Positions 24,513 through 37,500 of a stretch of DNA of 64,000 bases are shown piece after piece. This DNA is from Batillaria attramentaria. Its lineage: Eukaryota > Mollusca > Gastropoda > Batillariidae. The notes beneath the pieces are model-generated. The model was not told where the DNA came from. It ran no database searches and saw only the letters and a program-made list of their open reading frames with translations. The position numbers and the translations under genes are program-made. The stretch is from positions 1 to 64,000 of the forward strand of contig JACVVK020000490.1 of NCBI GenBank assembly GCA_018292915.2, written 5' to 3'. Position 1 is the stretch's first letter; the number at the start of each line of letters is the position of its first letter.

Positions 24513-27104
24513 TGTCCCACTTCCAAGTAGAACCAGGCCCCCACTAAACCCCGCCAGTCCCTGAACACCGTGCTAAAAATCTCCCCCCCTCAATTTTCCC
24601 CGAGAAGCCCTGGCTTTCCCCGATGCACCGAGCAAATATTTGCCACTGGGAGATTTATACCCAGCGCCTGATTATCGCTTCTATGCCATCCATAATTCCA
24701 CTGTACGGCGCAATTAGAAGTGTCTACTGGAGGGACTCAACGACCAGAATAATGCCCAGCAGCTGACGGGCGGCCATACATCCAGACGACAAAACGCTCC
24801 ACCAATCTAGACTCCCGAGAGAAGATTTAGCAAGTCAGTGAGAGTTGTCTGCCCGTGGCGCTGGCTGGCAATGCCGTCGTAAAAATAAAAAATAAAAATG
24901 CATATAAATTGAACAACATTTGGTTGTAAATGCAGATGCACTTTGCAATGGGAAATCAGAGCCAGAGGAAGGGTGGGGGAGGGGAGGTTCCACTACAGCC
25001 AAGGAACTGTCCCACGGCGGAAATTTGCACACTCGTTATGGCGTTTTACTATGCTCTGGTCGTTTCCATCATTCGCGATTTTGGTTGTTATACAGTCTGC
25101 ACGGGTTTGGTTACATTAATTTTATTCCTCTGTCACTACACTGTGTCATTCTTGCGGTCCGTTTTCAAAGCATGATGGATTTAATGACAGATTCTCTTGC
25201 CACAAACATGTTCCATCATGATCGTAGCCGTCGGCACTTACGTTCATGTTGTGTCGAAAATAATTGGAAGAACTTATAACCTTGAAGCAGAATGTAAGTG
25301 TCTGCGTATCAGTTGAATTTCGAAATTTACCACAGCATCTACTGAATCGCTGAATGGCCACGATTCTGAAAATAGCCAGCGAGTGACCAGTATTAGATTT
25401 CAACCCAAAACCATATACCTGCTAAGCAAAGCGTACAATGGTGATACCACAGCAAAACAAAAAAGTGAACAAGCGTTAACTGTTGCAGAACAGACGTTGC
25501 ATCGCATCACTGTCCACCTTCCCGGCACTGTGTGTATATGTATGAATCATGATTCCCTAATTTCAGTAACTCCAGTATTAGTATTTGTAGCTACTTTTAA
25601 GACAACATTTCAGCCCATACACATACGTGTACCTACATATAACTATGTGCGCAAAAAAGCCATCGTCCGATGTGAATATGTTTTGGAACAACAGTTAAGT
25701 AAATTCCATCGGTGGAAAAGGAAAGTATTGACCACGGCACCTGTCCAAGTACGACTACAATGATAATAAGCTATATGGTGTAGCAGACCCAGCTGATTGT
25801 CTCTGGCAGTCACACTGGTGCCGGTTGTCCTATCACCAGTCACTCCTATGACGCTGAAATAACTCTACGTCAAGGTTTGCAGTGGTGCAATAGCTGGTGT
25901 CCATATATGTACCCTGGTTAACATCCTGGTGAAAAAAATCAATATTAAACGATTTTCCAATCATCAGAAGAAATGCATCTCGGTGATATCATCTCGAGGC
26001 AACAGCTTAATCCAAAACAGCAAGGGTGTGATGTTCCAAGAGAATCCACAGAAAGCAGACACCTCTACTCCGCACCGCGTTTGTATTCCACAAAGGGACA
26101 GTACTCCAATAGCCCGAACACGGTGCACGTCACCAACAGCAGTCATGAAAGACAACTCGTCGACTTTTGCCAGCACCCGGGCCGGTGCTGCATTTTATAC
26201 CCTTGTAAAATGAGGCAAGGCTGGTCAATATTGAAACAAGCCACTGTTTATAAATATGACTCTCTAATATTAGTGTTTAAATAGAGAAAGGGCTCCTCGT
26301 CAGGGAGGCGGCTACAAGCACGATGAGTTTGTCCATTCTTTGAACCTGTTGAGTTACTCCAGATTTACAAATATTGATAAAGTGCGGGCTAGGAACCCCG
26401 GGCTGATTGGATCACAGGCCCTCGGCGGTCGGGCCAATAGTTTCACTGTCAAAAGTTGATGAGTTCTCTAATATTTATTTTGATATGCTGTGCAAAGTCA
26501 CAATCGGAGGGACAACACACCGGAGCCCATGTTGACAGCGGCCACGCGATAACAATAATACTTGTGTGAGCTCTTGCCTGCAAATCTGCACGGCAAACAC
26601 TTTGCCCCCACCAACACGCCACCGGTCCCTGGCAAGGCATATTTGAGAAGCTGGCATACCCTACCGGCAGTCCACACAACTCGTGCACGGGCGACACCAG
26701 GCCCTGGACACCCCCAGGACATGCACAAGTTGAAATTAATAGCCGCAATAAACACTCGGATGGTTAATTGAATCAACAGCCCAGTGTGTTCCGATGCTTC
26801 ATACAGGGGCAAGGTAAATAGTTTTGGTTATGCCCCGGTATTTTGAGAGCAAAGTTTGGTTAGGAGTCTGGACACACATGAGCTGACGGGCGTCGGGGCA
26901 CGCCTAAGTCAAATTTGCCGTGGGTTATTGAAGACGCAATCTCATGTCGCTAGTCTTGCACTCGGACCAGTTTCGGAGTGCTGGGGCTAGCAGTGGAATC
27001 AGTTTGCGGTGGCTGATAGACACACACTCAGTGAAATCGTCAGTACGGTTTATGGGCATCTCGCAAACGCACGTTCCAATTTTTTTTTTTAAACAATCAA
27101 GGAC

Positions 27105-27151
<47 letters not shown>

Positions 27152-28525
27152 CCAGAGAGAGAGAGAGAGAGAGTCTTCAAAGTGATGTACAGGGAGCTGC
27201 AGGTCAGCACTGAGTCGACAATATGAACGCTTATTGGCATCAACTGGTCAGGTGTCAAATAAAAGAGACATAAAAAGGACAGAAACCACTTAACTTTCAC
27301 AAAGGACGGCACAGGTCAACGTTTGGGCTTTCGCCTTCCTCAGGACCAAACAAATGGGACATAACTTCAACAAGGTAAGTCTGTTGACATACTGACATAC
27401 ATGGCAAAAAAAAAAAAAAAAAGGTGGGGGAGAAAAGACCAGAAAAGAATAGTTAAAACATCACAACACCGATCCATGGTCAGGTATCATTAAGTCGCGT
27501 ACAAGAGACAATCGTACGATACTACGGTGTCATTTCAAATTGATTCTCATATTCTAATTTCTTAGACATCTGTAGGACACATATAAACCACCGCCATTTT
27601 GTCTAAAATATATTCCGTGCAAACTGTGGAAACTGATTTCGGGTCATAATTATTCCAAGGTGCCCACGATGCAATACGTATGACACAAAATGTCACACCT
27701 CCCTGAACCACCAAGACGCATTACAATCTACATCCCACAAGAGAAAAGGCATCTTGTGGTACGGCAGAAACTATATCGTTTAGGACACATACTACTGACA
27801 TCACCAGCACCTGCACCATCACCATCGACGATTTCAACAACAATTTGTCAAAGAATTTCATAGAAACTAAATTTCGCTAAAATTTCCCACTTAGTGAGTC
27901 ATCAACGGTGAGCGGACCCTCTGCCATTGCCCAACAAAACAACAAAACAATCAAAAATCAAAACCATCACACGTAACATTTCCCATTTAACACATTCCTC
28001 ACCATCCGGAGTCCCGTCAAGTCTTATTAAGGATCTGTCACTGTAACAAAAGATGAGGTTTTACGTAATATCAAGAAGGATTTACGGGGAAATATCAAAC
28101 GGTAATTACGGAGAGAAACAGTCCCAGGAGCGGAAGAGATTGATTTGGTGTAGATCCGTCACAGCAGGACAATACCGCTTGCTAAAGCTGACCGCTTTCC
28201 TGAGTTATTAATTCTGTCGATCAATGGACAGTTGGACGGGACAAAATCAGACAGCATCCTTCTAATGAGTGGGACGCCGCAAGTCAAGCGTGTAATACGA
28301 TCCGGGCATAACATTACAACCGCCACCAATTGTCATATTGCGGGCGGGTTTCCTCCGTCAAACACCTGATATTCTCACCCGGTGAAACGATTCAGGTAAC
28401 ACACAAATGCTGGCATGCAATTCCTCACGCCTCACCGACCACAAGAAGCCGCTCGGCCGTCAATTTCAAGCAAATATTTGCCGGTACACAGATCGTCCAT
28501 TACGCAAAATGAATGTAATTGAACA

Positions 28526-28529
<4 letters not shown>
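24513..28529. other. Gene-free region with simple-repeat-poor blocks
   Basis: No exon chain is found. A (CA)n(GA)n tract lies at 27,104-27,173 and an A run near 27,406-27,423. The blocks at about 24,590-24,830 and 26,290-26,760 are free of simple repeats and contain AT-rich homeodomain-type cores; possible cis-regulatory DNA, unproven. Confidence 0.35.
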
Positions 28530-28604
<75 letters not shown>

Positions 28605-28605
28605 A

Positions 28606-28672
<67 letters not shown>
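28530..28672. repeat. (CT)n(CA)n compound microsatellite
   Basis: CT units at 28,530-28,604 followed by CA units at 28,607-28,672. Confidence 0.96.
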
Positions 28673-28674
<2 letters not shown>

Positions 28675-28794
28675 TCTGCGACTATCCCAGGGACTAGCGT
28701 TACACGGAGTAATCCCATCTTTGCTAAGCCAACTTAGGTTTTGAAACAGTTTTGTGAGTGAGTGCGCCCGCTGTAAGCTCGAAATATTCTACCT

Positions 28795-29185
28795 TGGTCA
28801 GTGATTAGAACAGCTCATAATGCGATACAAAGTTGTTTTCACTTCAGTTACGCGAGCGGTCGAACATTCAAATTCTACCACTGTTGTTACACAACTGGGG
28901 CGCGGCTCACTGAGTGTGATCGCTGCGTCACTGATCGAGTACGCTTCTTTTGGCTCAGTGCCAGCATTACAGACACTCTCACTAAGTGTCTAAGTGGTGT
29001 GATGATAGATACTGCGAAAACATTCAAATTCCGCGACTGTTCTTACACTGCTGGCTCAGCGCCCAGTGTGGTCGCCACGTCATCGAGTACGATTCTGTTG
29101 GCTCGGTGCCAGAATTAGAGGCGATGTCACTGACCAGGTGTCTAAGCTATGTGACGATGAATATCACGAAAACAGAACGATCTGC
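28795..29185 (+). repeat. Degenerate tandem repeat, period about 155 bp
   Basis: AACATTCAAATTC recurs at about 28,863 and 29,019, and a weaker third edge (CACGAAAACAGAACGATCTG) lies near 29,165. Between them GTCACTGATCGAGTACG / GTCATCGAGTACG and TTGGCTCAGTGCCAG / TTGGCTCGGTGCCAG recur in the same order. It looks like an old, short satellite-like array. Confidence 0.6.
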
Positions 29186-29262
29186 GAACATATACATGAT
29201 AGCACCAGCACCTTTAAGCGTAAACCAAAGGGACCGTTTACAAACGACTTATAGCATTATAA

Positions 29263-29432
29263 GGGTGGGGTGGGTGTTTGGGGGTTTAACGTCCTTTTCC
29301 ACCACATAGGGTGATATCAAAGACGGGGCAATGATGAAAAAGCCAGCACAAATATTTGGCCCCAGCCGGGATCGAACTCACGACCCGAGCATTAGATGTC
29401 CAACGCTCTACCATTCGACCACCCCGGCTCCC
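29263..29432 (-). mobile_element. SINE family A, near full length
   Basis: Minus strand: GGGAGCCGGGGTGGTCGAAT, GGTAGAGCGTTGGACATCTA, GAGTTCGATCCCGGCTGG, TTTGATATCACCCTATGTGG and GGACGTTAAACCCCCAAACA. The B box has lost one base (GTTCGATCCC). Confidence 0.88.
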
Positions 29433-29544
29433 ATAAAGCATTATAAGAATGTACATGATACGCGCGCGTGCTCGTAATTTCGAACGCATCCTTCACATGA
29501 GAACAATTGTCGCTGAAACTGTCGCATCGAAGTAACACTGATCT

Positions 29545-29682
29545 CGGGTTGTGAGTTCGAATCCCTACAAGGATCAAATATTTGTGCCGGCCTTTTTCTC
29601 GTTGGCCCCGCCTCTTTGATATCACCCATATATGGAGGAAAAGGACGTTAGCCACTCAAACACCCACCCACCCATCCACCCA
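29545..29682 (+). mobile_element. SINE family A, head-truncated, inverted to its neighbour
   Basis: Starts near the B box (GTGAGTTCGAATCCCTACAA), continues CAAATATTTGTGCCGGCC, TTTGATATCACCCATATATG and GGACGTTAGCCACTCAAACA, then CACCCA units. It lies 112 bp from the opposite-strand copy, so a transcript across both could fold back. Confidence 0.85.
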
Positions 29683-30500
29683 TACCGAAGTAGCACTCTT
29701 GCTTTAACCCGAACTTCAGCTTGGGAGGCCAGTTCTCAACTGAAAAGTAGAGCAACGAAGTCAGCCGAGACACTCTGGTACGACATATCAATTTGCTCTC
29801 CCAGTGCCGCCTCGCAGGCTGAAACTATGACCGTGCTTTCTACCCAGATGACAGGTCAAACCCATCTGGGCACGAGTCTTAATCATGAAGGTTAATTATA
29901 GCGTGGGTCTAAATTCACCTCTTTACACACAAATGAATTCCTCTTTGTTGACACGCTTTGAAACTGCACAAATTTCATCAAACATAATTGAATAAGGTTC
30001 TGTTGACTCTGCTTCGCCGAACGGCCCGATCAAACAAACCGGCGGTAATCAGTTGTCTGCAGTGACGGGCCCGTCCAGCTTCCTCCCAACCTCTCGGGGG
30101 ACCCTCTCTCGCTCCCAGCAATCAATTTTAATCACAACAAGTTACCATTCCATAGTAAATAATATTTGCTTGGCTACGGTGATCGCGCCAAGCCTCGTAA
30201 ATTCGAAGCCGTGCCGGTGAAGGAAGGGGTGGGGGGGGGGGGCTAGATTGGCAACGGGAAGTCAGACAAGGTTGCGCCCTCCCCGTCCATCCGGAGAGAC
30301 TTGCTCGTATTAATTACCGACCGGTCTTCTTCTGTTGAAGGGCTTTGCCTGGAGGAAAAAAAATAACTTTTTATCTGTTGTGCGAGGTCACCTTAGAAAG
30401 TCGGTGACACTTTTTTTTGTTTCAGCTCTTCCTCGTTTTGGCATCACCAAATATGGGGGTGGTTCAAGTTATAGAAGGACTGAAGGGGAGGGGGGCGGGA
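29683..30500. other. Intergenic, no gene seen
   Basis: Unique sequence. The part at about 30,000-30,330 is CpG-bearing and rich in AATTA/TAATC cores. No exon is supported. Confidence 0.35.
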
Positions 30501-30726
30501 AGGGGAGTGGGTGGTTGGGTGTTGGGCTTAACGTCCTTTTCCATCACATACGGGTGATAGCAAAGACGGGACAACGGGGAGGAAGCCAGAATATCTGGTT
30601 TTCAGCCGGGATTCGAACTCACGACCAGCGCACTGTTCACCCAATATATCTTCTTATCTTCTTCGTTTTCTTGTTTTAAAGTCCAACGCCGGGTCTACCA
30701 GCCGCTTGGCCGGCTATCCCGGCTCC
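30501..30726 (-). mobile_element. SINE family A with an insertion in its tRNA-like head
   Basis: Minus strand: GGAGCCGGGATAGCCGGCCA, then GGCGTTGGACTTT, then about 45 bp of foreign pyrimidine/AAG-rich sequence, then GAGTTCGAATCCCGGCTGAA, TTTGCTATCACCCGTATGTG and GGACGTTAAGCCC. The A and B boxes are pushed apart. Confidence 0.75.
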
Positions 30727-31158
30727 ACGGAAGGGGGGGGGGGAGGAGTTGGGGGGGGGGGCGGGTGGCACATGTATTATTAACTGTAATCAAGTTGTTG
30801 TCGTTCGTAGTTCAAGCCTACGACATTTCAGTGGATATAAATCAGCGGTGTAGTATCACTAATACTGAATCACATAAACGTATGTATGCCGACACCATAG
30901 AACCAAAAACAACAGTTTGCGGCAAGTTGTGGACTACAGGGAGTGTTCTGATTGTCTGTAGTCTACTTTAAACGCTTTATCTTTATGAATAATAAATTAG
31001 ACTTCCCTAACTCACAGGCGGTTTTCTAAAACTGAATTTACGGCGACTGGCAGGCAAGGGTTTCTGAAATTTGCGGTGTAAGGGAGACAACAAGCTCCAA
31101 TACAATTTTTATTCATACCTTTGGATTAGCTCCCTTATTTCCCTGGCGCATTCACGCA

Positions 31159-31217
31159 CATCCCTGTACCAGGGGCCGACGATACTCTAGGTATCGTTGG
31201 CCCCTGGTACAGGGATG
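31159..31217. repeat. 59-bp near-perfect hairpin upstream of SDE2
   Basis: Arms of 27 bp (CATCCCTGTACCAGGGGCC... and ...GGCCCCTGGTACAGGGATG) differ at one position, which is a G-U pair in RNA. The loop is 5 nt (TCTAG). It lies 329 bp before the SDE2 ATG, so it may be promoter or 5'-UTR sequence. It could also be the remnant of a small foldback element. Confidence 0.85.
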
Positions 31218-31545
31218 ACTACTGAGCCAGTCAGTCCGGCAGTGACGGTGAAGATTTCCCAAATACTGCTATGTACATGCTCATTTTCATTTAACGGCGG
31301 TACGGCTGTTTATTTAGTTCTCTGCAGAACGAGAGCCGCTATTTGTTTCATGCTGGCTCGTTCAACCCGGCTGTACCGTTCTTGACATCTTTTCATGGAC
31401 AACTTTTCTTCGGCGGTGCGGACGTTGAGCCATCGCGAAAACCGACTAAGCGTTTTCACAGTGCACTCCCTTCCCAACGCATGCGCACTAACGCCTACGT
31501 TTTGCTACACACAAGAACGAAAGAGAGGATCAAAGAAGAAGAAAG

Positions 31546-34500
31546 ATGTTTCTCAAACTGTGGACCGTGTTAGGCGATCTAAGTCTTTCTGTAGAATCGT
31601 GTAGAACCGTTGACGACGTAGAACAATCTTTGGTAAGTAGCCTTTTTTTACCGTACGTTTGGATTATTCGAATTTCCAGCTGCAGTTTCGGGCGTGCTTA
31701 CAATACTTGTAACAGGAAGTGCGGTGAAAATTCTCCTCGAACTTTACGTTTCATTTTATTTTGATTTGTTTATTGCAGGGGCTTGCAAGTGGCGCCTGCT
31801 ACTTACTCTCCAATGGCCTTGTGGTGTCTCGCTCACAGGAACTTGACGATGACAGGACATATCATGTGCTTCCGAGGGTTTTGGGCGGCAAAGGAGGTAT
31901 GACATTGTAACGTTGTCCTGGTATCAGAAAGTTGTAATATTAATGTCCTTTCTACAGTTCTAACGTCTACTATGTTCGATGGCTTTTGCAGTCAGATGTT
32001 TCACTGAAATATGCGAATCTTATAGACCGGCATGTGCATAAGAATAATTCATGCCATCCTGCTGTGATTCTGATTCATTAACATAGTAGTGGCAGCTGAT
32101 ATCACGTTCACAAATCTCTTATTTATATGAAATGTGCAGGCTTTGGGTCCATGCTGCGTGCTATTGGAGCCCAGATTGAGAAAACCACAAGTCGTGAGGC
32201 TTGCAGAGATTTAAGTGGCCGCCGTGTCAGAGATGTCAATAATGAGAAGAAGTGAGTACCAACTACAGTCTTTTCTGGTCACTTTGAAATTTACTTGCTG
32301 TGCAGATTAGCTTTATTGTATAGATGGAAAGAAATGTCATGTATTTGCCCTGTATTCTGTGAAGCTTTCCACTTAGTATATTGAAATCAAGTTTGCAGTC
32401 ATCAATTAATCGTATGTATAGAACTTTCGTAAAATATGCGTGTGTGATGTTCCGTTTTCTTTTTTCCTTGTTTGTTACTACTTTCTGATGAGGAAAATTT
32501 GAGGAATTTACCGTAAAAACCCTAACTTTTCGACAGCCCTTGCTTTTCGACCACAGTGCAAAATCCAGGAAAGTTTGCCCCCCAAAAATCTCCTTACATT
32601 TCGACCAGGCACCAAAATTATGTCCGTGCGTTTTCAACCAGACAACTAAAGTTATGTAGAAACCTGAAAATAAGGCCCAGTGTTAAAAAAATGAAAGGAA
32701 TCGAGAAAACCTTGCCGCTTTTTCAGTCCAGCATTCGAGAATTGAACTGACACCGTCATTTTGGTGAAGCCATATATGTATTGATTAGTCTCCCTTCTCT
32801 GTCGCGGTACCATGGTGGCTCAAACCCGTGCGCTTTCTCTCTCTCTCTCTCACACACACAAAAATTTGGCAAGCCATCTCAGGAAGGATCATGCCTGCAG
32901 AACCCCTACAATTTCGGCAGAAATGTGGTGCCTTTGTGGTAGTTTTCATTGCTTTCATGTTTCGCCGGGCTCAAAAGAAGGTATGGACTCGTGTACTGAA
33001 ATTGAACAGTCATCCTGCCGGTGTCATGGTTGGTTTGCTCCTGGCACAGATTTTCTACTGCAACCTGATCCAACTGTGTGGTGATGTGGAGCTGAACCCT
33101 GGCCCCCCTAAATCTGATCAGATGCGTCAAACGAGGCTTGGAAGCATGAAGGAGGGGGCTGAGAACCGCAGAGACAGCTCCGGAAGGTCTGCTCTTGACA
33201 AAGAACTGACACTGAAAGATGTTTTTGAGAAGCTGGCTGGCATGGAATCGGGCATCAAGCAGAGTTTGGAGAATTTGGACTTAAACATTGAGGAGAAGCT
33301 GAAAAACCTCAAAGATGAGATGTTAGCCGAATATGCGACTGTACAGGAGAAGGTGCGTGAACTGCGGGAGGAGGTGCAGGATTTGAGGCAGGAGAACGAA
33401 CAGCTGAGGTCAAAGCTGGACGGTCTCTACTTGAAAACCGATGACCTGGAGTGTCGTTCAAGACGCAATAATGTACTGATTTATGGACTGCCAAAGGCGG
33501 ACAATGAGACTGCAGAAGAATGCGAGCAAACTGTCCAGGAGTTCCTCACTGATAAGCTGGAGTTGCCAGAGACTGTCCAGTTTGACCGGGTTCATCGCAC
33601 CAGCAACAAGCCAAATGCCCCCATCATTGCCCGCTGTGTTCTGTTCAAGGACAAAGTGAGCATTCTGAAGGCCAGGGCCAAACTAAAGGGATCAAAAATA
33701 TTTGTAAATGAGGACTTCTCCCTTCGTGTGCGTGAAATACGGAGGAAGTTGTTGGTACACATGAAGGAGGCAAAGGACGCGGGCAAGAAGACCACCCTGG
33801 TGTATGACCACCTCTTCATCGAGGGCAAGAAGTTTGTGCTGGTGGATGACGGCTCCATTAGGGAGGTGCGGGGAGAAACTTCTGACTAGCGGTGTGGTCG
33901 GCCCATTGATATTACAGCAGGTGTTGTGGGAGCAAAATCTAGGTGTACACCGGTCAATTGTAGCGAAACTGCTGCTAGTGTAATACTCACCCCGGTTAGT
34001 GACCTTCCTCGTGCAGGACGTGAGTCGGCCGTGTATGACACACGTGTTGCGTCGCCTTTGTCAGCTTCCAGTGTGTCGGCTATGGGTGATGACGTGAGTG
34101 GTGAGGGTGATGTCGTGGGTGGGGAGCGTGGGGTGACACGTGCGGACCATTATTCAGTGCGCGAGCGGACAGACGGCAGATTGCGTGACCCACACTCCGA
34201 GCCGTGTAATGACGACGATCGTGCTATGCGGGGCAACAATAATAAAGCGCATTTGAGGTTTCTTCAATGGAATGTCGGTGGATTGTTGCCAAGATTAAAC
34301 GAGCCAGGTTTTGTAGAATACGTTTCACGTTTTGATATTATCTGTTTAGTTGAAACTTTCTTGAAAGACTTTCAATCAACGTTGTTTCCTTTTCATTCTA
34401 CTTTTGTTAAACCTTCTACGGACTTAGGAAGGCAAGGACGAGATTCCGGTGGAGTTGTGTGTATGATAAGGTCAGAAGTCATGCCCTTCGTTCGTAATGT

Positions 34501-37500
34501 AAGTGTAGGTGGGTATAGCAATTTTCTTTCGTTTATTTTTGATAAACGCCTTCTGGACTCCTCGTCGGATGTGCTGTTTGTATGCGCATATGTGCCACCT
34601 GAGTGCTCTCGGTTCTATTCTGTTTTTGATATAGACAATGGGATTGAACTTTTGGAGGATTACCTAATTGACTGTATGCAGATTACTGGTGTTATGCCAA
34701 TATTGCTGTGTGGTGATTTAAACAGTAGAACCTCTTCTATATGTCCTGAATACTATGATGAAAGTGATCTACTTGACTGTGTGTCTTCCAGCGACGATGT
34801 TCAGTTCAAGAGACAATCGGAGGATTCCACACTTAATACTTACGGCAAAAATCTGTTAAACATGTGCAGCTCGTTTGGTCTATGTATCATGAATGGTGTA
34901 TGTAATGGTGATCAATATGGTCACTACACATACATTTCTGAAATGGGTAATAGTGTGAATGATTACTTTTTGTTGTCTTTTGAGTTGTTTGATAGTATTC
35001 GTCAAAGCTGCTTCCTCCAGGTGGATGAACGGATTGACTGCCAGCACTTACCTTTAATGCTTGATATTGAGAGTCCTGGAAATCCCATGCAGATATCCAT
35101 CGATGAAGATGAGAATGTTGAACCATTTGAGAAATTGGTGTGGTCAGATAAATTTGAACAAAAGTTTCGTGATGAGGTAAAATCAAAATCTTTCCAGGAA
35201 AAACTTAAAGCTGCATTGGAGATGATAGAAGTAAATGTGGAGGAGGCTCTGAAAATGTTTAATGGAGCACTGAAAAAATGCGCAGCGGGTATGAAAAAGA
35301 ACATTAAAGCCCCACAAACATGTCGACGCTCGTATGAATGGTTTGATTATGAATGTATAGTAGCACGAAGACGTGTACGTAGGCTGCTAAGACAGTTTCG
35401 AAAATCCTTGAAGACACAAGATAGAGATGAATTCTGTAAAGGGCGTAGAGAATATAAGAAATTATTACAGAGAAAAAGGAAATGGCATAACGATAAACTC
35501 CTTCATGGCCTCTTGGCAGCCATTAAGGATCAGAAAGAATTTTGGTGTAAGTTGAAAACTGGACTGTTAAGAAAAAATCGTCAGCAAAATAACATCACAG
35601 CTAATGAGTGGTATTTACATTTTAAGAATATTTTAGAAATAGATACAAATTTGAAACAGTGCATCGGTGATGATGTGGATGATGAATGGCATGCAGACAA
35701 TACTGTACTTGATAGACCTATTTCTCGAAAAGAAGTGATACTTGCTTTACGTAAGCTAAAATGTGGCAAAGCCTCTGGTCCAGATGGTCTAATTAGTGAA
35801 TGTTACAAATGCTGCGCAGATGACATCCTTGATTTTCTTGTGAAAGTTTTCAATGCGCTGTTTGATAAGGGCGTCTATCCTCAAGACTGGGGCGAGTCTA
35901 TAATGCTTCCATTGTTTAAAAAAGGCAATATCAATGATCCTGGAAATTATCGTGGGATATCCTTGTGTAATACTTCCAGCAAATTATATGGTAGTATCAT
36001 AAATAGTAGACTGCTCGAATGGACTGAGCTGTATAATATTACGGGCGAATACCAGGCTGGTTTTAAAAAGGACTATTCCACAGTTGACCATATCTTTACG
36101 TTGTTTGCATTAATAAAAAAACAATTTTCAAAAAAGCGTAAACTGTATGCAGCCTTTATTGATTTTGAAAAGGCCTTTGATAGTATTAACAGGAAGTTGT
36201 TGTGGCCTATTCTACGGAAAAATAACATTAAAGGGAAATTACTTAGATGTGTAAAGTCCATGTATTTAGACGTTAAGGCCAAAATAAGATGCGGAACAAA
36301 GTTTACTTCTGCTATCAGGTGTACACAGGGTGTAAAGCAAGGGGACGTGTGCAGTCCTATCCTGTTTACATTATTTATAAATGAATTAGCTTCAGAAATT
36401 ATTAGTAAAGGTAGGCATGGTGCTATTCTTTCCCCCGACTTTATTGAACTCTTTATTCTGCTGTTCGCAGATGATATTGTTTTATTGGCCGAAACTGTCA
36501 TAGGCCTTCAAACACAACTGAATAATCTGTATGCTGCTTCTAAAGAACTCCAGCTCAAGGTGAATATGAGTAAAAGTAACATTGTTGTTTTTCGACAAGG
36601 TGGGTATCTGGCCGAGGCTGAAAAATGGCATCTTGGTGGTAACAGAATGGAAGTGGTTAATGCTTACAAATATCTCGGTATTTTCTTTACCACAAAACTG
36701 AGTTTTAGCCTTGCATGTCAAGATCTGGTTGCTCGAGCAAAGCGTGCGGTTACGTGTATACTGGGTGGTTTGAATAGATTTGATAAGTTGTCTTTTACTG
36801 TGTTCATAAAACTTTTTGATGCCCAAGTCCAACCGATTGTTCTGTACGGTGCAGAAGTCTGGGGGCTTGAATATGCTAGCGCAATAGAAAAAATTCATTT
36901 GTTTGCCCTCAAGCGTTTTTTAGGTGTAGACAGACGTACTCCAAATGACATGGTCTATGGAGAATGTGGGCGTTATCCCATTTCTATACATGCAAATATT
37001 CGTTGCATCAAATATTGGTTGAGACTGACTAGAATGAGTGACAACAGACTTCCTCGTAAAGCCTACAAAATGCTATCTGATCTTGACAGCAAGGGTAAAC
37101 CTACTTGGGTCACCCGAGTACGAATTAGTTTGTGTGAAAATGGGTTCCAGTATGTATGGATGAATCAAGGTGTATCGTGCATTGGTTCGTTCATACGTTG
37201 TTTTAAGCAAAGATTAATTGACAGACGATGGCAGGATTGGGACGACCATATGCAGACCAGTAATAGATTTTCTGTTTATAGGTCCTTTAAGTCAAATATT
37301 TGCTTTGAGCCATATTTAGGACTGGACCTTAATAGGCATGTTATAAATTCTTTGTGCAAATTTCGCCTGGGTGTGTCACTTATTGCGGAGCACAGGAACA
37401 GGTATGCTCAGTCTAATAACCCAACTGCAACTTGTCGCCTGTGTTATGCAGACGTTGAAAATGAGGTTCATTTTGTTTTGTGTTGTCCTGCATTAAAATC

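Noticed and set aside
25383..25763. 126-codon plus-strand frame
   Set aside because: No splice sites at sensible positions, no motif and no supporting neighbour exon.
32828..32890. N-terminal extension of LINE ORF1 upstream of the ATG
   Set aside because: It begins at GTG and is translated TC/AC microsatellite from the insertion flank.
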